DNA of 41,467 nt from Bacillota bacterium (lineage in GTDB: Bacteria > Bacillota > Bacilli > Bu12): assembly GCA_014896485.1 (NCBI GenBank), contig JADBKH010000016.1, forward strand, positions 1 to 41,467. The letters are read 5' to 3'. Under the pieces are notes generated by a model. It did not search any database and was not told where the DNA came from. It saw only the letters and a program-made list of their open reading frames with translations. The translations under genes were made by a program, and so were the position numbers. Below, piece after piece: positions 1 to 9,407 of the stretch. Every line of letters begins with the position of its first letter. The first letter of the stretch is position 1.

Positions 1-53
1 GCAATATAGACCGCACTGTCAATTGCTGTAAGACATCGCGGGGGCAGGAACGC

Positions 54-752
54 TCAAGGTTTACTCGGGGCAGTCACTCCGGGAACAATCTGTGTGGTCG
101 ATCCAGGCTGCAAAAAGACACCAGGTACCTGACCAGGCAATATCGCATAGGCAACAGGAACGGGGTTTTGTATCGTCATGATGTTCGTGATAAAGGGCAT
201 CACAATCTGAATCTGGGCGGTAACATTCAAATCAACTTCGATCACGGCCTGATTGATACCGACATTGCGCTCCCGAGGCACCGTATCGACCTGGACAGCA
301 CCATAGGGTACCAATGAAATGGGAATCCGTGGACCGAGTTGGGATAAGATGGCGCTGCCCGTTGCCTGCCCCAGCGGCAATTGAATGGGTTCATTGCGCA
401 TTTGATCGAGTCGCTCCTGCACCTTTACTGCTGTCTCTGAAGAGAGATGTTCCGCTTCCACTGTATTGACAGTACCGACCGTCACATTTCCGCTGCTATC
501 TTGTTGGACCGTGAAAAGTTGCATGGAGTTTGTTGCAGGCATGATATCTTTCAGAATCACTTGGTTGATCGCTTGAATCACCACCACCTTGGCCCGCATC
601 TGCGCAATCGCGCTCAGGTTGGGCCGTAGCGTGGTCTCAACATAAGCGAAACTCCCCACGAGTAAAGCAATCCAGGCAACACCGGCAACACCCAGCCAAA
701 ACAAGCGGCGCTGGCGCCGGCGCTCGGCAAAACCCCATAAGAAGGCGCGCAG
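54..752 (-). CDS. yunB: Sporulation protein YunB-like
   Basis: Resembles YunB, a mother-cell sporulation protein of Bacilli. The chain has a strongly basic stretch, one N-terminal membrane segment (LFWLGVAGVAW onward), then a long extracytoplasmic part with the typical 'LRPNLSAIAQMRAKVVVIQAIN' type start (seen here over about 20 residues after the membrane segment) and beta-rich repeats ending in a Pro-rich tail. Length is slightly short for the family. The start is uncertain. A TTG at 704 lies inside the basic stretch without a ribosome site. A CTG at 752 keeps the whole basic stretch and follows GAGGGG closely. A TGA at 759-761 blocks any longer frame. It is the last gene of the leftward run after tyrS. 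Family assignment is from recognition of the sequence, the start is inference. Confidence 0.7.
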   Translation of the reverse strand: MRAFLWGFAERRRQRRLFWLGVAGVAWIALLVGSFAYVETTLRPNLSAIAQMRAKVVVIQAINQVILKDIMPATNSMQLFTVQQDSSGNVTVGTVNTVEAEHLSSETAVKVQERLDQMRNEPIQLPLGQATGSAILSQLGPRIPISLVPYGAVQVDTVPRERNVGINQAVIEVDLNVTAQIQIVMPFITNIMTIQNPVPVAYAILPGQVPGVFLQPGSTTQIVPGVTAPSKP

Positions 753-867
753 TACCCCTCACCCCAACTCCACAGCAAATAGAGCCAACGCAGGCGGTAC
801 GCCCCTCTTACGTGTATGCCTATCATCGCCCATCTTGCACAGCGCGCCCAGACTGCGTGCGACCTTT

Positions 868-2133
868 TTACGCTCTGATTTTCAAGCGAGCGAATCGACG
901 TTTTCCAACTTGAAGCACGTCACCTTCTTGCGGCACGATTTCAACCGATGGATCCCGCAATCGGTTTCCATTGAGCATCACCGCCCCTTGCTCGATCAAG
1001 CGACGGGCTTCCCCATGACTGTGCGTCAAACCCAGGGAGACCATTAAACGAGGCAGCCAGATTGGCTGGCTGGCTACGGCGTATTCTGGCATCTGTTCGG
1101 GGAGATCGCCGCTGTGAAAAATACGTACAAATCGCGCTTCGGCTTGCTCAGCAGCCTCTGCTCCCCAAAAGCGTTGAACGATAGCGCCAGCCAACCGAAG
1201 CTTTGCATCCCGTGGATGCAACGTGTTTTCTTCAAGCGCTTGCAAGATCTCTTGGATTTGTTGAAGCGGCAAACCAGAAACAAGCTGGTAATAACGTGGC
1301 ATCAGACCATCTGGAATGGACATTACCTTCCCAAACATCTCATCGGGAGGCTCGTTAAGGCCAATGTAGTTCCCTAGGCTCTTGCTCATCTTCTGTTTGC
1401 CATCGGTTCCTTCCAGGATCTCTACCATGATCGCTGCCTGTGGAACCTGGCCGAAATTCTCCTGCAAATGGCGGCCAACGATGAGGTTAAAACGCTGATC
1501 GGTGCCACCCACTTCGATATCACTATGTAAGGCAACCGAATCGTACCCTTGCATCAAGGGATAAAGGAACTCATGCACACCGATGGGTAAGTTCTGCTGA
1601 AAGCGTTTGGAAAAATCATCTCTCTCCAGCATGCGCGCCACCGTATAGGTAGCCGTAATTTCGAGGACATCTCCCAATGTGAGCGGACTTAGCCAACTGC
1701 TGTTGTAATGCAGGGTTGTCCGTGCTGGATCGAGAATGCGAAAGACCTGATCGGCATAGCTCTTTGCATTCTCGGCAATCTGTTCTGGCGTCATCGGCTT
1801 GCGCGTCTCCGAGCGGCCACTCGGATCCCCAATGCGTGCAGTGAAATCTCCAATCACCAGATCTACTTCATGCCCCATCTCTTGCAGTTCGCGGAGCAAT
1901 GAAAGCGGCACTGCGTGTCCAAGATGGACGTCTGGTGCGGTCGGATCCATACCAAGTTTGATTCGCAGCGGACGTCGTTCTACCGCAGCACGCCGTAACT
2001 TCTCATAAAGTCCGTCTTCCGGAACAACATCGCGCACCATCGAACGTAACTTTTCTGCCTGCCGGACAATGGTTTGCTCTTCTTCATCTGTCAATGGCGC
2101 TCGGTCCACATTCATCCTCCACTCACCGGCCAT
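868..2133 (-). CDS. tyrS: Tyrosyl-tRNA synthetase (TyrZ/type 2 class)
   Basis: Charges tRNA-Tyr with tyrosine in the cytoplasm. It is a class I synthetase: the HIGH signature appears as HLGH in 'DPTAPDVHLGH' near residue 70, and KMSKS is present in 'GKQKMSKSLGN' near residue 250. A C-terminal S4 RNA-binding domain covers about residues 355-421. The 'GMDPTAPDVHLGH' form and 421-residue length fit the type 2 (TyrZ-like) branch rather than the commoner TyrS of Bacillus. Start choice is open: ATG at 2133 has GAGG seven bases upstream; a GTG at 2109 is six bases after a perfect GGAGG, so the protein may be eight residues shorter. It lies 90 bp downstream of mutS2 on the same strand. I found no T-box in that gap. 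Confidence 0.95.
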   Translation of the reverse strand: MAGEWRMNVDRAPLTDEEEQTIVRQAEKLRSMVRDVVPEDGLYEKLRRAAVERRPLRIKLGMDPTAPDVHLGHAVPLSLLRELQEMGHEVDLVIGDFTARIGDPSGRSETRKPMTPEQIAENAKSYADQVFRILDPARTTLHYNSSWLSPLTLGDVLEITATYTVARMLERDDFSKRFQQNLPIGVHEFLYPLMQGYDSVALHSDIEVGGTDQRFNLIVGRHLQENFGQVPQAAIMVEILEGTDGKQKMSKSLGNYIGLNEPPDEMFGKVMSIPDGLMPRYYQLVSGLPLQQIQEILQALEENTLHPRDAKLRLAGAIVQRFWGAEAAEQAEARFVRIFHSGDLPEQMPEYAVASQPIWLPRLMVSLGLTHSHGEARRLIEQGAVMLNGNRLRDPSVEIVPQEGDVLQVGKRRFARLKIRA

Positions 2134-2223
2134 TTCCTACCCTCGCTTTGCCACATCTGATTGCATCCAACGCCAAGCCCTTCCTGCCTGTTCAAGACCT
2201 ACATTCCCATTGACGGCATTCCA

Positions 2224-4575
2224 TCAGGAACGAAGCGTCACAACCGTAACGCCGAAATCCCCTTCTCCCCATGAACCCAGCCGATAGCCAGCCACATTGG
2301 GATCGTTCTTAAAGGATTGGTGCAATGCTTGCCGCAAGGCACCGGTGCCCTTGCCATGGATGATCCGCACCTCATGCAACCCGGCTGCACGAGCATCGGC
2401 CAAGTAGCGTGCCACCACTTGCTGTGCTTCTGCCACTGTCTTGCCGCGGACGTCGATCTCAGCTGGAACGGCCGATGCGGTATGTAGCTTTCGACCGCGC
2501 TCCGGTGAAAAGGAACGTCGCTTTTGGGAAGGTTCACGGCGTTCAATCTCTGCGATTGGCACCTGCAAACGGATTGGCCCCGCTTGGACAACCACTTCGT
2601 CGCCATTGACGGAGAGCACTTCCCCCGTCACCTGACCTCGTCGGACAAAAACCTGTTCACCGGGTTGTGGCACCTGCGGCGAAGATTTTTGCACAGATTG
2701 TGTGCTCGGAAAGTAAGAGGTGATCTGTTCCTGTACCCGCGATCGCGCCTGCGTCAATTCGTGTTCGCGCAACTCCCCGGTCTTGGCTTTTTCGCGCAGC
2801 TGACTGAGCATCGCTTCGATCTCTTGTCGGGCACGATTGGCAGCCAACAAGGCATCTTCTCGGACTTGACGCAGGTAGCGCTCTCTTTCTCTTTCCAACT
2901 GCTGACGCATTTGTTGCAGCTCACGCAATGCTCGCGCCACCTGCTCCTGCTCTCGTTGCGCTTTCAAGCGATCTTCTATTGCTTTCTGATGGGCCTCGGT
3001 CATCTCCAGCATCAGCGCATCTAGCCGCAGCTTCTCACGGGAAAGCTGCGCTTTGGCCAAAGCGATGACCTCCGCCGGAAGCCCCAGCCGCTCGGCTACC
3101 ACCAAGGCGCTGCTTGAACCAGAGACATCATAGACCAGATGATAGGTTGGCTTCAGTTGCTCAGTGTCAAAAGAGACCGCAGCGTTACGGGCACCCGCTT
3201 GTGCAGCGGCCCAAGCTTTGACTGCAGGATAATGGGTAGTAGCTACCGTAAGCAAACCACGCTGATGCAAGGTCTCCAATACGGCGACAGCGATAGCAGC
3301 ACCCTCATCGGGATCGGTTCCAGCCCCCACTTCATCTAGGAGCACCAGGGCCGGTGATGTTGCCTTCCGAAGTATTGCTGCGATCTGAACGATATGGGCA
3401 GAGAAAGTCGAAAGATCTTCTGCAATCGACTGACGATCACCGATATCCGCCCAGAGGCTTTCTACCCAAGGAAGAAGCGCTTCCTCTTTAGCTGGCACAG
3501 CAAGTCCTGCGTGCGCCATCGCCACCAAAAGTCCCACGCTTTTCAAGGCAACTGTCTTGCCGCCGGTATTGGGCCCGGAAATCACCAGGGTCGGTCGATC
3601 TTCATCGAGATAGAGATCAATCGGAACGACGCGATCGTGCTCTATCAGCGGATGACGGACACCTTCTAAGCGTAAGATGCCATTGAAGGTAAGTTGGGGG
3701 ACAACGGCATTCATCTGGAGAGCCAGTTCTCCCTTGGCAAAGGTAAAGTCAAACCAGGTAAGCAGTTCGACATCTGTTGTGAGCGGCTCTGCGAGCGTCC
3801 CAATCTCGCTAGAACATTCTTTCAAAATGCGCTCTTCTTCCCGGGCTTCTTCAGCACGCAAGCGTTTGAGCTCATTTTCTAGGCGAACAATTGGCGTTGG
3901 CTCAATATAGACCGTCTGTCCCGTTGCCGATTCGCCCAGTTCAATGCCGTCGACACGATGCCGTGCTTCTTGCTTCACGGGAAGGACAAAATGATCTTCT
4001 CGCACTGTCACAATGCGTTCTTGTAGGGCATCCCGCCAAGCGCCAGAGGTTAGCAAAGTGTCGAGCTGCTGATGAATCCGCCGTTCGCTTTCACGGATCC
4101 GTCTCCGCAAGGTGTCCAACGCTGATGAAGCTGTATCTAAAAGCTGCCCGTCTTCACCCACACTGCGAGCCAAACGGCTCCGCAGCGCTTGCACATCGAT
4201 CAGTTTTTGCAAGCGCCTGCAAAGCAGAGGAGCGTGCAACCGTACCTCTTCTCGTGCAGCATAAGGAAGCAACAACGCTACCCATTGCAACAAATGCATC
4301 ACGTCACGCAGCTGTACTCCGTCCAACAAGCCTCCCTGGGCAGCACGCTGTAAGACCGGCTGCAGATCCGGCAGCGGGTAAACCGAAGGAGGGTAACGCT
4401 GCAGCAAGAGCATGGCTTCTCCTACTTCGGTCAAAGCGGTGCGTACCGACTCAAGGTGATCCAACGGCATCAAATGAAGCGCCTGCTGCTGTGCCCGTCT
4501 CCCAGCACAGCAATGGGCCAAACGCTCCCGGATACCTGGAAAATCAATCGCCTGCAGTGTTGCCTCTTGCATCAT
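2224..4575 (-). CDS. mutS2: Endonuclease MutS2
   Basis: MutS-family ATPase that acts on branched DNA and, as shown for Bacillus homologues, on collided ribosomes; it is not the mismatch sensor MutS. Visible parts: MutS core and lever region, Walker A 'GPNTGGKT' near residue 335, Walker B 'ALVLLDEVGAGTDPDEG', a long charged coiled-coil around 510-620, a KOW-like linker ('PGEQVFVRRGQVTGEV'), and a C-terminal Smr nuclease domain with 'IDVRGKT' and 'HGKGTGALR'. At 783 residues it is full length and intact. Two adjacent ATGs at 4575 and 4572 are both possible starts behind a weak GAGGG. It is followed by tyrS 90 bp downstream and is divergent from the small membrane gene at 4666, so promoters for both must lie in the 90-bp gap between them. 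Confidence 0.96.
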   Translation of the reverse strand: MMQEATLQAIDFPGIRERLAHCCAGRRAQQQALHLMPLDHLESVRTALTEVGEAMLLLQRYPPSVYPLPDLQPVLQRAAQGGLLDGVQLRDVMHLLQWVALLLPYAAREEVRLHAPLLCRRLQKLIDVQALRSRLARSVGEDGQLLDTASSALDTLRRRIRESERRIHQQLDTLLTSGAWRDALQERIVTVREDHFVLPVKQEARHRVDGIELGESATGQTVYIEPTPIVRLENELKRLRAEEAREEERILKECSSEIGTLAEPLTTDVELLTWFDFTFAKGELALQMNAVVPQLTFNGILRLEGVRHPLIEHDRVVPIDLYLDEDRPTLVISGPNTGGKTVALKSVGLLVAMAHAGLAVPAKEEALLPWVESLWADIGDRQSIAEDLSTFSAHIVQIAAILRKATSPALVLLDEVGAGTDPDEGAAIAVAVLETLHQRGLLTVATTHYPAVKAWAAAQAGARNAAVSFDTEQLKPTYHLVYDVSGSSSALVVAERLGLPAEVIALAKAQLSREKLRLDALMLEMTEAHQKAIEDRLKAQREQEQVARALRELQQMRQQLERERERYLRQVREDALLAANRARQEIEAMLSQLREKAKTGELREHELTQARSRVQEQITSYFPSTQSVQKSSPQVPQPGEQVFVRRGQVTGEVLSVNGDEVVVQAGPIRLQVPIAEIERREPSQKRRSFSPERGRKLHTASAVPAEIDVRGKTVAEAQQVVARYLADARAAGLHEVRIIHGKGTGALRQALHQSFKNDPNVAGYRLGSWGEGDFGVTVVTLRS

Positions 4576-4665
4576 CTGACACGCATTCCCTCGTATAGCA
4601 CGCTGTCGTACCGCCCCATGCTAAGCCGGAAGGGAATTGAAAAGAAAAGCAAAGGAGGACCTCCT

Positions 4666-5034
4666 GTGAACGTCATCGGTTCCATTGTGCGCTTTGCTGT
4701 CTCTGCCTTGGTGCTCATGTTTCTCGGTCTCATCGTCCCCGGTTTGAGTACGATGAACTTTCCGCAGGCAGTATTGGCTGCGTTGGTCATTGCGGCGTTG
4801 GGCCTGATCATCGAGCAGATATTGGGTCGCAGACTTTCTCCTTACACGCGCGGAATCACGGGTTTTCTCGCCAGCGCATTCGTCATCTACCTTGCCCAAT
4901 TTTTTGTACCAGGCATGCATGTCGGTGTATTGGGAGCCCTGATCGCTTCGCTGCTGGTAGGTGTAATCGACCTTTTTGTTCCCACAACCATTCGCAGCAC
5001 CCCCTTTGTACCCGACAAGCGTGTTCGTCAATAG
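4666..5034 (+). CDS. Phage-holin-like (superfamily IV) small membrane protein
   Basis: A 122-residue protein that is almost entirely membrane segments: four hydrophobic helices separated by short loops, ending in a short basic tail (DKRVRQ). The pattern and spacing ('VPGLSTMNFPQAVLAALVIA', then 'IYLAQFFVPGMHVG') fit the PF04020 'holin 4 superfamily' proteins common in Bacilli; despite the name there is no evidence of a lytic role, and the function is unknown. The GTG start at 4666 is chosen because AAAGGAGG ends seven bases upstream. The ribosome site is the left arm of a small inverted repeat (see findings). It is the only rightward gene among leftward neighbours and its stop overlaps the end of cvpA by 7 bp. 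Confidence 0.75.
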   Translation: MNVIGSIVRFAVSALVLMFLGLIVPGLSTMNFPQAVLAALVIAALGLIIEQILGRRLSPYTRGITGFLASAFVIYLAQFFVPGMHVGVLGALIASLLVGVIDLFVPTTIRSTPFVPDKRVRQ

Positions 5035-5594
5035 ACCGGCGGCGTGGGCGGAGCGGTAGGCGAAAGGGGATGTACGCGGGATGGCAATCGGATGCCCGTT
5101 GCCTGCCAAGCATCATCGAATACGGCAACAGCCGTATGGGCCAGCGTACTTTCCCGCAGCCAACTTCCAAACCAGGTTGGACTTTCCCCCAGTGTCGAAA
5201 CGCAGATCACCAATATAAGGATAAGGAAAGCTGCTGTAATCGCACCGTGAAAGAGGGCACCTGCGAAACGATTGACAAGTCCTAGGATTGGAAGTCGAAA
5301 GAGCTTTTCCAAGCCATTGCCCAAACGTAACAACAAACGTCTGGCTATGGCCAATAAAATGAGAACGAGCACAATCAAGAGGCCCAACCGCGCCCAGGGC
5401 GTTTCGTTCATCCCGGCTTGCCGTTCCAAGAAGGGCCACAACCACGTTGCGAGCGGACCACTGAGAAAATAGGCAACAGCCAAGCCAGCCAGCCAGGAGA
5501 AAAGACCGATCCATCCTCCCACAAACCCGTCTCGCCATCCACGAATCAAGGCGAAGATCAGGACAATAACGAGAATCCAGTCGAGTACATTCAT
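5028..5594 (-). CDS. cvpA: CvpA-family membrane protein
   Basis: Integral membrane protein of the CvpA/colicin V production family (YshB in B. subtilis). It is 188 residues with four predicted membrane helices and the family N-terminus 'NVLDWILVIVLIFALIRGWRDGFV'. The biochemical role is unsettled; members are linked to envelope stress and purine-operon context in enterics. Its ATG overlaps the zapA stop codon as ATGA, so the two are very likely translationally coupled. The same zapA-cvpA pairing exists in Bacillus between pheT and mutS2, and here the polX gene usually lying between cvpA and mutS2 is missing, replaced by the convergent membrane gene. Confidence 0.88.
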   Translation of the reverse strand: MNVLDWILVIVLIFALIRGWRDGFVGGWIGLFSWLAGLAVAYFLSGPLATWLWPFLERQAGMNETPWARLGLLIVLVLILLAIARRLLLRLGNGLEKLFRLPILGLVNRFAGALFHGAITAAFLILILVICVSTLGESPTWFGSWLRESTLAHTAVAVFDDAWQATGIRLPSRVHPLSPTAPPTPPVY

Positions 5595-5848
5595 GAGGGA
5601 TCCGAGTTGCGTACAGCCGCCGCAACCTCACGATACTCGTCGCGCAACTGGAAGTATTGATCCGCGATATTGACACACGCCAAGACCGCAATTTGAGTTA
5701 AACTCAGACGCGGATTCTGGTTCTGCACCCGGCGCATCTGCTCATCAACAAAGTCAGCCAATCGAATGAGGGAGTCTTCCGATTGGTTGCCAACCAGGGT
5801 ATAGGTTTGGCCAAAGATTTCGACCGACACCCGTCCGTTCTTTGCCAC
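5591..5848 (-). CDS. zapA: Cell division protein ZapA
   Basis: Small cytoplasmic FtsZ-binding protein that promotes Z-ring bundling. It has 85 residues, with the N-terminal 'VSVEIFGQTYTLVG' fold followed by a long helix able to form the antiparallel coiled-coil tetramer. Start is GTG at 5848, preceded at about eight bases by AAAGGGGG. It follows pheT by 22 bp on the same strand and overlaps cvpA by 4 bp, so it probably belongs to the pheST transcript. The rnhC gene found next to zapA in some Bacilli is not present here. Confidence 0.93.
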   Translation of the reverse strand: MAKNGRVSVEIFGQTYTLVGNQSEDSLIRLADFVDEQMRRVQNQNPRLSLTQIAVLACVNIADQYFQLRDEYREVAAAVRNSDPS

Positions 5849-5870
5849 CGTAAGGCACCCCCTTTACTCC

Positions 5871-8270
5871 TTAGTGCCGCAGTGTAGCGCCAAAGCGCTC
5901 GTGGAGCACCGTTAAAAGTTGATCGACCCGCTCCTGCAGCTCCTGATCGGTCATCGATCGTTGTGTCGGCTCCACCTGTATTCGAAAGGCGAGCGCTTTT
6001 CTCCCTTCGCCAACCTGTGGACCCATATACACGTCAAAAAGGGTCACCTTCGTCTCTCCAAAATCCGTTCCCACCTGCTGAAGCGCCGTCTGTAATGCCG
6101 CAGCCGGTTGTCGGATATCAACGACGAGATCGAGGTCGCGGACAGCGACAGGAAAACGGCTTAAGGGGTGAAAAACTGGGCGTAAATGGGCTTTTTCTGC
6201 CCAAACCGACAAAGGAAGCTCAAAGAGCATAACCCCTTGTGGAAGCTCGAGCTGCTGCGCTACCTGAGGATGAAGTGCAGCCACCCATCCTGCAGGAATC
6301 CCATCCAAGAGGATCTCGGCAGCTTGTCCTGGGTGGGTACCAGGATGCGGATGCTGCTGTAGATCAACAAGGAGCCCAGCACGTGCAGCCAGCGCCTCGA
6401 CGATCCCTTTGGCATCAAAAAAGTCGAACTGACGTCGGGAACCGTACCAGCTCAACGGTTCGGCAGCTCCCCATAACACTCCGGCGGCAGCCGTTTCTTC
6501 CACGAAAGCACCGCCTTCTCGGCGAAAACGTTGCCCCACTTCGAAGAGCGCGACACGCGGTCGATTCCGATTCACATTGTATCGCAGGGCAGAAAGAAGT
6601 CCCACGACCAAGGTTGTTCGCAGTGTGCGGCGCTCGGCTGTCATTGGCGTGCGTACGTGCACTTGTCCTGTCGGCTCCTCAAAGAGTGACAGTTGTTCGG
6701 GAGATTGAAGGGAATACGTGATCACCTCAGACAGCCCACAGGTTATCAATGTCTCCCGAATCAACCGCTTGAAGTCCGCATCAGGATCCAAACGGCCAAA
6801 AGTTGCACTTGCAGGCAGCGAAGTCGGGATGACCGCGTAGCCGACAATACGAGCCACCTCTTCGATGAGGTCAGCTTCGATGGCGACATCCGCCCGACGT
6901 GTCGGTACCGTCACTTCCCATTGCGAAGCGAGATGGTCTTTTACTGCGAAACCCAACCGTTCCAGCGCCTCTCTCATGGAATCTGTCGACCAATCTGTCC
7001 CCAGCAGCGCGTTGGCACGATCGGGCCGAAAGATGACGCGTACTGGTTCTGCAGTCGCCTTACCGACCACCACGCGGCCGGGCACGATTCGGCCCCCTGC
7101 AACCTCTTGTAACAAAGCGGCAGCGCGATCCAACGCTGGCAGAAGGACATTGGGATCGACGCCCCGTCCAAAGCGCAGCGACGCTTCGGAAAAAAGGCCG
7201 AGTGCTCGCGAAGTCTCACGGACAGACCGAGGTTCAAAACGGGCCGATTCAAGGATAATCTGCTGGGTCTGCGGAACGATTTGACTGTTTGCTCCTCCCA
7301 TGACACCACCGACACCGACGGGTACTTCTCCGTTGGTGATCAGGACAGCACCTTGTGGCAGCTGGCGCAAGGTACCGTCGAGGGTTTGCATCTGCTCCCC
7401 TGCACGGGCCTCTCGGACGACAATGCGGGAGCCGATCGCCGATCGATCAAAGGCGTGCAAAGGTTGTCCAAACTCAAGCATGACATAATTGGTTACATCC
7501 ACCACGGCAGAGATGGGGCGGATTCCAGCTGCCATCAAACGGTGCTGCATCGATAGGGGAGAGGCTTTCCAGCTCACCCCCTCGACACATCGTGCTGCAT
7601 AGGCGGAACAGGACGATGTCTGCAGCTCGATGGATAGCGTCGTTTCCAAAGGAAGTCCTTCTTCCTCTGAGAGCTTGATCTGCGGCACATGCACCTGACG
7701 CCCGAGCAGAGCCGCAACCTCATAGGCAACGCCCAAGATGGAAAGGCAATCGGAACGGTTGTAGGTGAGATCGAGATCGAGCACGGTATCGTTCAACCAA
7801 AGCGCGTCCTGTACCACACGCCCCACAGGCAAGGGTGTCTCAAGAAGCCAAAGCCCATCGGCAATCTCTTTGGGAACGACATTCTCCTCAAAGCCGAGCT
7901 CCTGAGCCGAGCAGATCATCCCTTCTGAACGTACACCGCGCAATACAGAAGGCTCTATCCGACGTCCTCCCGGTAGGCGCGCTCCCGGCAGTGCCACAGG
8001 GTAGAAGGCTCCTGCCCGCGCATTGGGGGCACCTGTGACGATTGTGCGGACAGCATCTCCACAATCAACACGACAGATGTAGAGGTGATCGGCGTTGGGA
8101 TGGGGGATGACCTCGAGTATTTGACCGATCACCACCTGGCTGATCTCTGCATCCAGATGTCGGATCGCTGCCACCTCGATACCGCTCACTGTTAACTGCT
8201 GCGCGACAGATTCGGGTGTTTGATCGGCAAGATCTAAGAAGTCACACAGCCATAGCCAGGGAACAAGCAC
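5871..8270 (-). CDS. pheT: Phenylalanyl-tRNA synthetase beta subunit
   Basis: Large subunit of the alpha2-beta2 PheRS. Domains in order: N-terminal tRNA-binding OB-fold (about 40-150, 'VVIGQILEVIPHPNADHLYICRVD'), B3/B4 editing domain (about 210-380), B5 domain (about 410-475), the catalytic-like core, and a C-terminal FDX-ACB anticodon-binding domain ending the 799-residue chain. The open frame extends 43 codons further upstream, but the extension overlaps pheS; GTG at 8270 gives the family N-terminus 'VLVPWLWLCDFLDL' and has GAGAGGAG eight bases upstream. It sits 43 bp after pheS and is controlled by the T-box in front of that gene. Confidence 0.96.
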   Translation of the reverse strand: MLVPWLWLCDFLDLADQTPESVAQQLTVSGIEVAAIRHLDAEISQVVIGQILEVIPHPNADHLYICRVDCGDAVRTIVTGAPNARAGAFYPVALPGARLPGGRRIEPSVLRGVRSEGMICSAQELGFEENVVPKEIADGLWLLETPLPVGRVVQDALWLNDTVLDLDLTYNRSDCLSILGVAYEVAALLGRQVHVPQIKLSEEEGLPLETTLSIELQTSSCSAYAARCVEGVSWKASPLSMQHRLMAAGIRPISAVVDVTNYVMLEFGQPLHAFDRSAIGSRIVVREARAGEQMQTLDGTLRQLPQGAVLITNGEVPVGVGGVMGGANSQIVPQTQQIILESARFEPRSVRETSRALGLFSEASLRFGRGVDPNVLLPALDRAAALLQEVAGGRIVPGRVVVGKATAEPVRVIFRPDRANALLGTDWSTDSMREALERLGFAVKDHLASQWEVTVPTRRADVAIEADLIEEVARIVGYAVIPTSLPASATFGRLDPDADFKRLIRETLITCGLSEVITYSLQSPEQLSLFEEPTGQVHVRTPMTAERRTLRTTLVVGLLSALRYNVNRNRPRVALFEVGQRFRREGGAFVEETAAAGVLWGAAEPLSWYGSRRQFDFFDAKGIVEALAARAGLLVDLQQHPHPGTHPGQAAEILLDGIPAGWVAALHPQVAQQLELPQGVMLFELPLSVWAEKAHLRPVFHPLSRFPVAVRDLDLVVDIRQPAAALQTALQQVGTDFGETKVTLFDVYMGPQVGEGRKALAFRIQVEPTQRSMTDQELQERVDQLLTVLHERFGATLRH

Positions 8271-8313
8271 GCCTACTGCTCCTCTCTTTTTTACCGTGAG
8301 AAGTCGCTTTCGT

Positions 8314-9378
8314 TCAGATACGGGTGAATTGTTCCAAAAAGCGCAGATCATTAAGATAGAAGTGGCGGATTTCATCGAGCCCAAAATAGAGCATGGCAAT
8401 CCGCTCGATGCCCACTCCTACTGCAAAACCACTCACCTGCTCCGGATCATAGCCTGCCATCTCCAAGACATGGGGGTGAACCATTCCACTACCCAGCACC
8501 TCGATCCAACCTGTCTCTTTGCAAATGCGGCAACCCTTCCCTCCACAATAGAGGCAACGGAGATCCACTTCTGCGCTCGGCTCTGTAAAAGGAAAGAAAC
8601 TCGGGCGTAAGCGCACTTCCTGTTGTGGGCCGAACATGGCGCGGGCGAAATGTAATAGCGTCCCCTTCAAGTGAGCCATCGTGATGCCCCGATCGACGCA
8701 GAGAACCTCCAGTTGCATGAACTGATGGGAATGGGTGGCATCATCCTGATCCCGTCGATAGACTTTTCCTGGCGATACGATCTTGACCGGTACAGCCGGG
8801 CGACGTGCTTGGAGGGTGCGAATCTGCATGGGAGAAGTCTGGGTCCGCAGCAGGTATTCGTTATCAATATAGAAGGTATCTTGTTCCTCACGTGCCGGAT
8901 GTCCCTTGGGCAGGTTGAGCGCTTCAAAATTATAATAATCTGTCTCTAGCTCCGGACCTTCAACCATTTCGTAACCAAGGCCGACAAAGATCTCCAAGAT
9001 ACGCTGTAGGACGAGAGTCAGTGGATGATAGGTCCCCAGCGGCGGGCAGCGGCCAGGGAGCGTGACATCGATTTGCTCCCGCGCCAAACGCTGCTGCATC
9101 CGTTCTTGCTGAAAAAGTGTATCGCGTTCTTCCAAAGCGGAACTGAGCCGTTCTTTCACTTGATTGGCGCGCTGGCCAACGACAGGTCGATCGTGGCTGG
9201 AAAGCGAACCCATCCTGCGCAGCGTTGCTGTCAACAAGCCTTTTTTCCCTAGGTAGCGCACACGAATCTCTTCGAGTTGCTCTGGACTTTCGCTTTGTGC
9301 CACCTCCTGCAAGGCGGATTTTTCCAACGCATCGAGCGCTGCAAGCAACGCTTCGGCTTCCGGTGTCTGCGTTTCCAC
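8314..9378 (-). CDS. pheS: Phenylalanyl-tRNA synthetase alpha subunit
   Basis: Catalytic subunit of PheRS, joining phenylalanine to tRNA-Phe. It is 354 residues: an N-terminal coiled-coil for tRNA binding, then the class II core with 'FRPSFFPFTEPSAEVDLRC', a CxxC...CxxC insertion ('CLYCGGKGCRIC') as in other Firmicutes PheS proteins, and motif 3 'GVGIERIAML'. GTG at 9378 is chosen because GGAGGG lies five bases upstream; the frame stays open further upstream through the T-box leader, which is RNA rather than coding. First gene of the pheST-zapA-cvpA group. Confidence 0.96.
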   Translation of the reverse strand: METQTPEAEALLAALDALEKSALQEVAQSESPEQLEEIRVRYLGKKGLLTATLRRMGSLSSHDRPVVGQRANQVKERLSSALEERDTLFQQERMQQRLAREQIDVTLPGRCPPLGTYHPLTLVLQRILEIFVGLGYEMVEGPELETDYYNFEALNLPKGHPAREEQDTFYIDNEYLLRTQTSPMQIRTLQARRPAVPVKIVSPGKVYRRDQDDATHSHQFMQLEVLCVDRGITMAHLKGTLLHFARAMFGPQQEVRLRPSFFPFTEPSAEVDLRCLYCGGKGCRICKETGWIEVLGSGMVHPHVLEMAGYDPEQVSGFAVGVGIERIAMLYFGLDEIRHFYLNDLRFLEQFTRI

Positions 9379-9407
9379 TCCAGCCCTCCGTTCTATCAAC
9401 CCCGGGT

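Noticed and set aside
780-840. SigmaE promoter before yunB
   Set aside because: A CATACAC resembling the -10 is present, but no matching -35 lies at the right distance.
3891-4598. Rightward open frame opposite the 5' half of mutS2
   Set aside because: Shadow of mutS2; it is Ala/Arg/Pro-rich without motifs.
4666-5034. Prophage remnant because of the holin-like protein
   Set aside because: No other phage gene is nearby; this protein family is common in non-phage Bacilli chromosomes.
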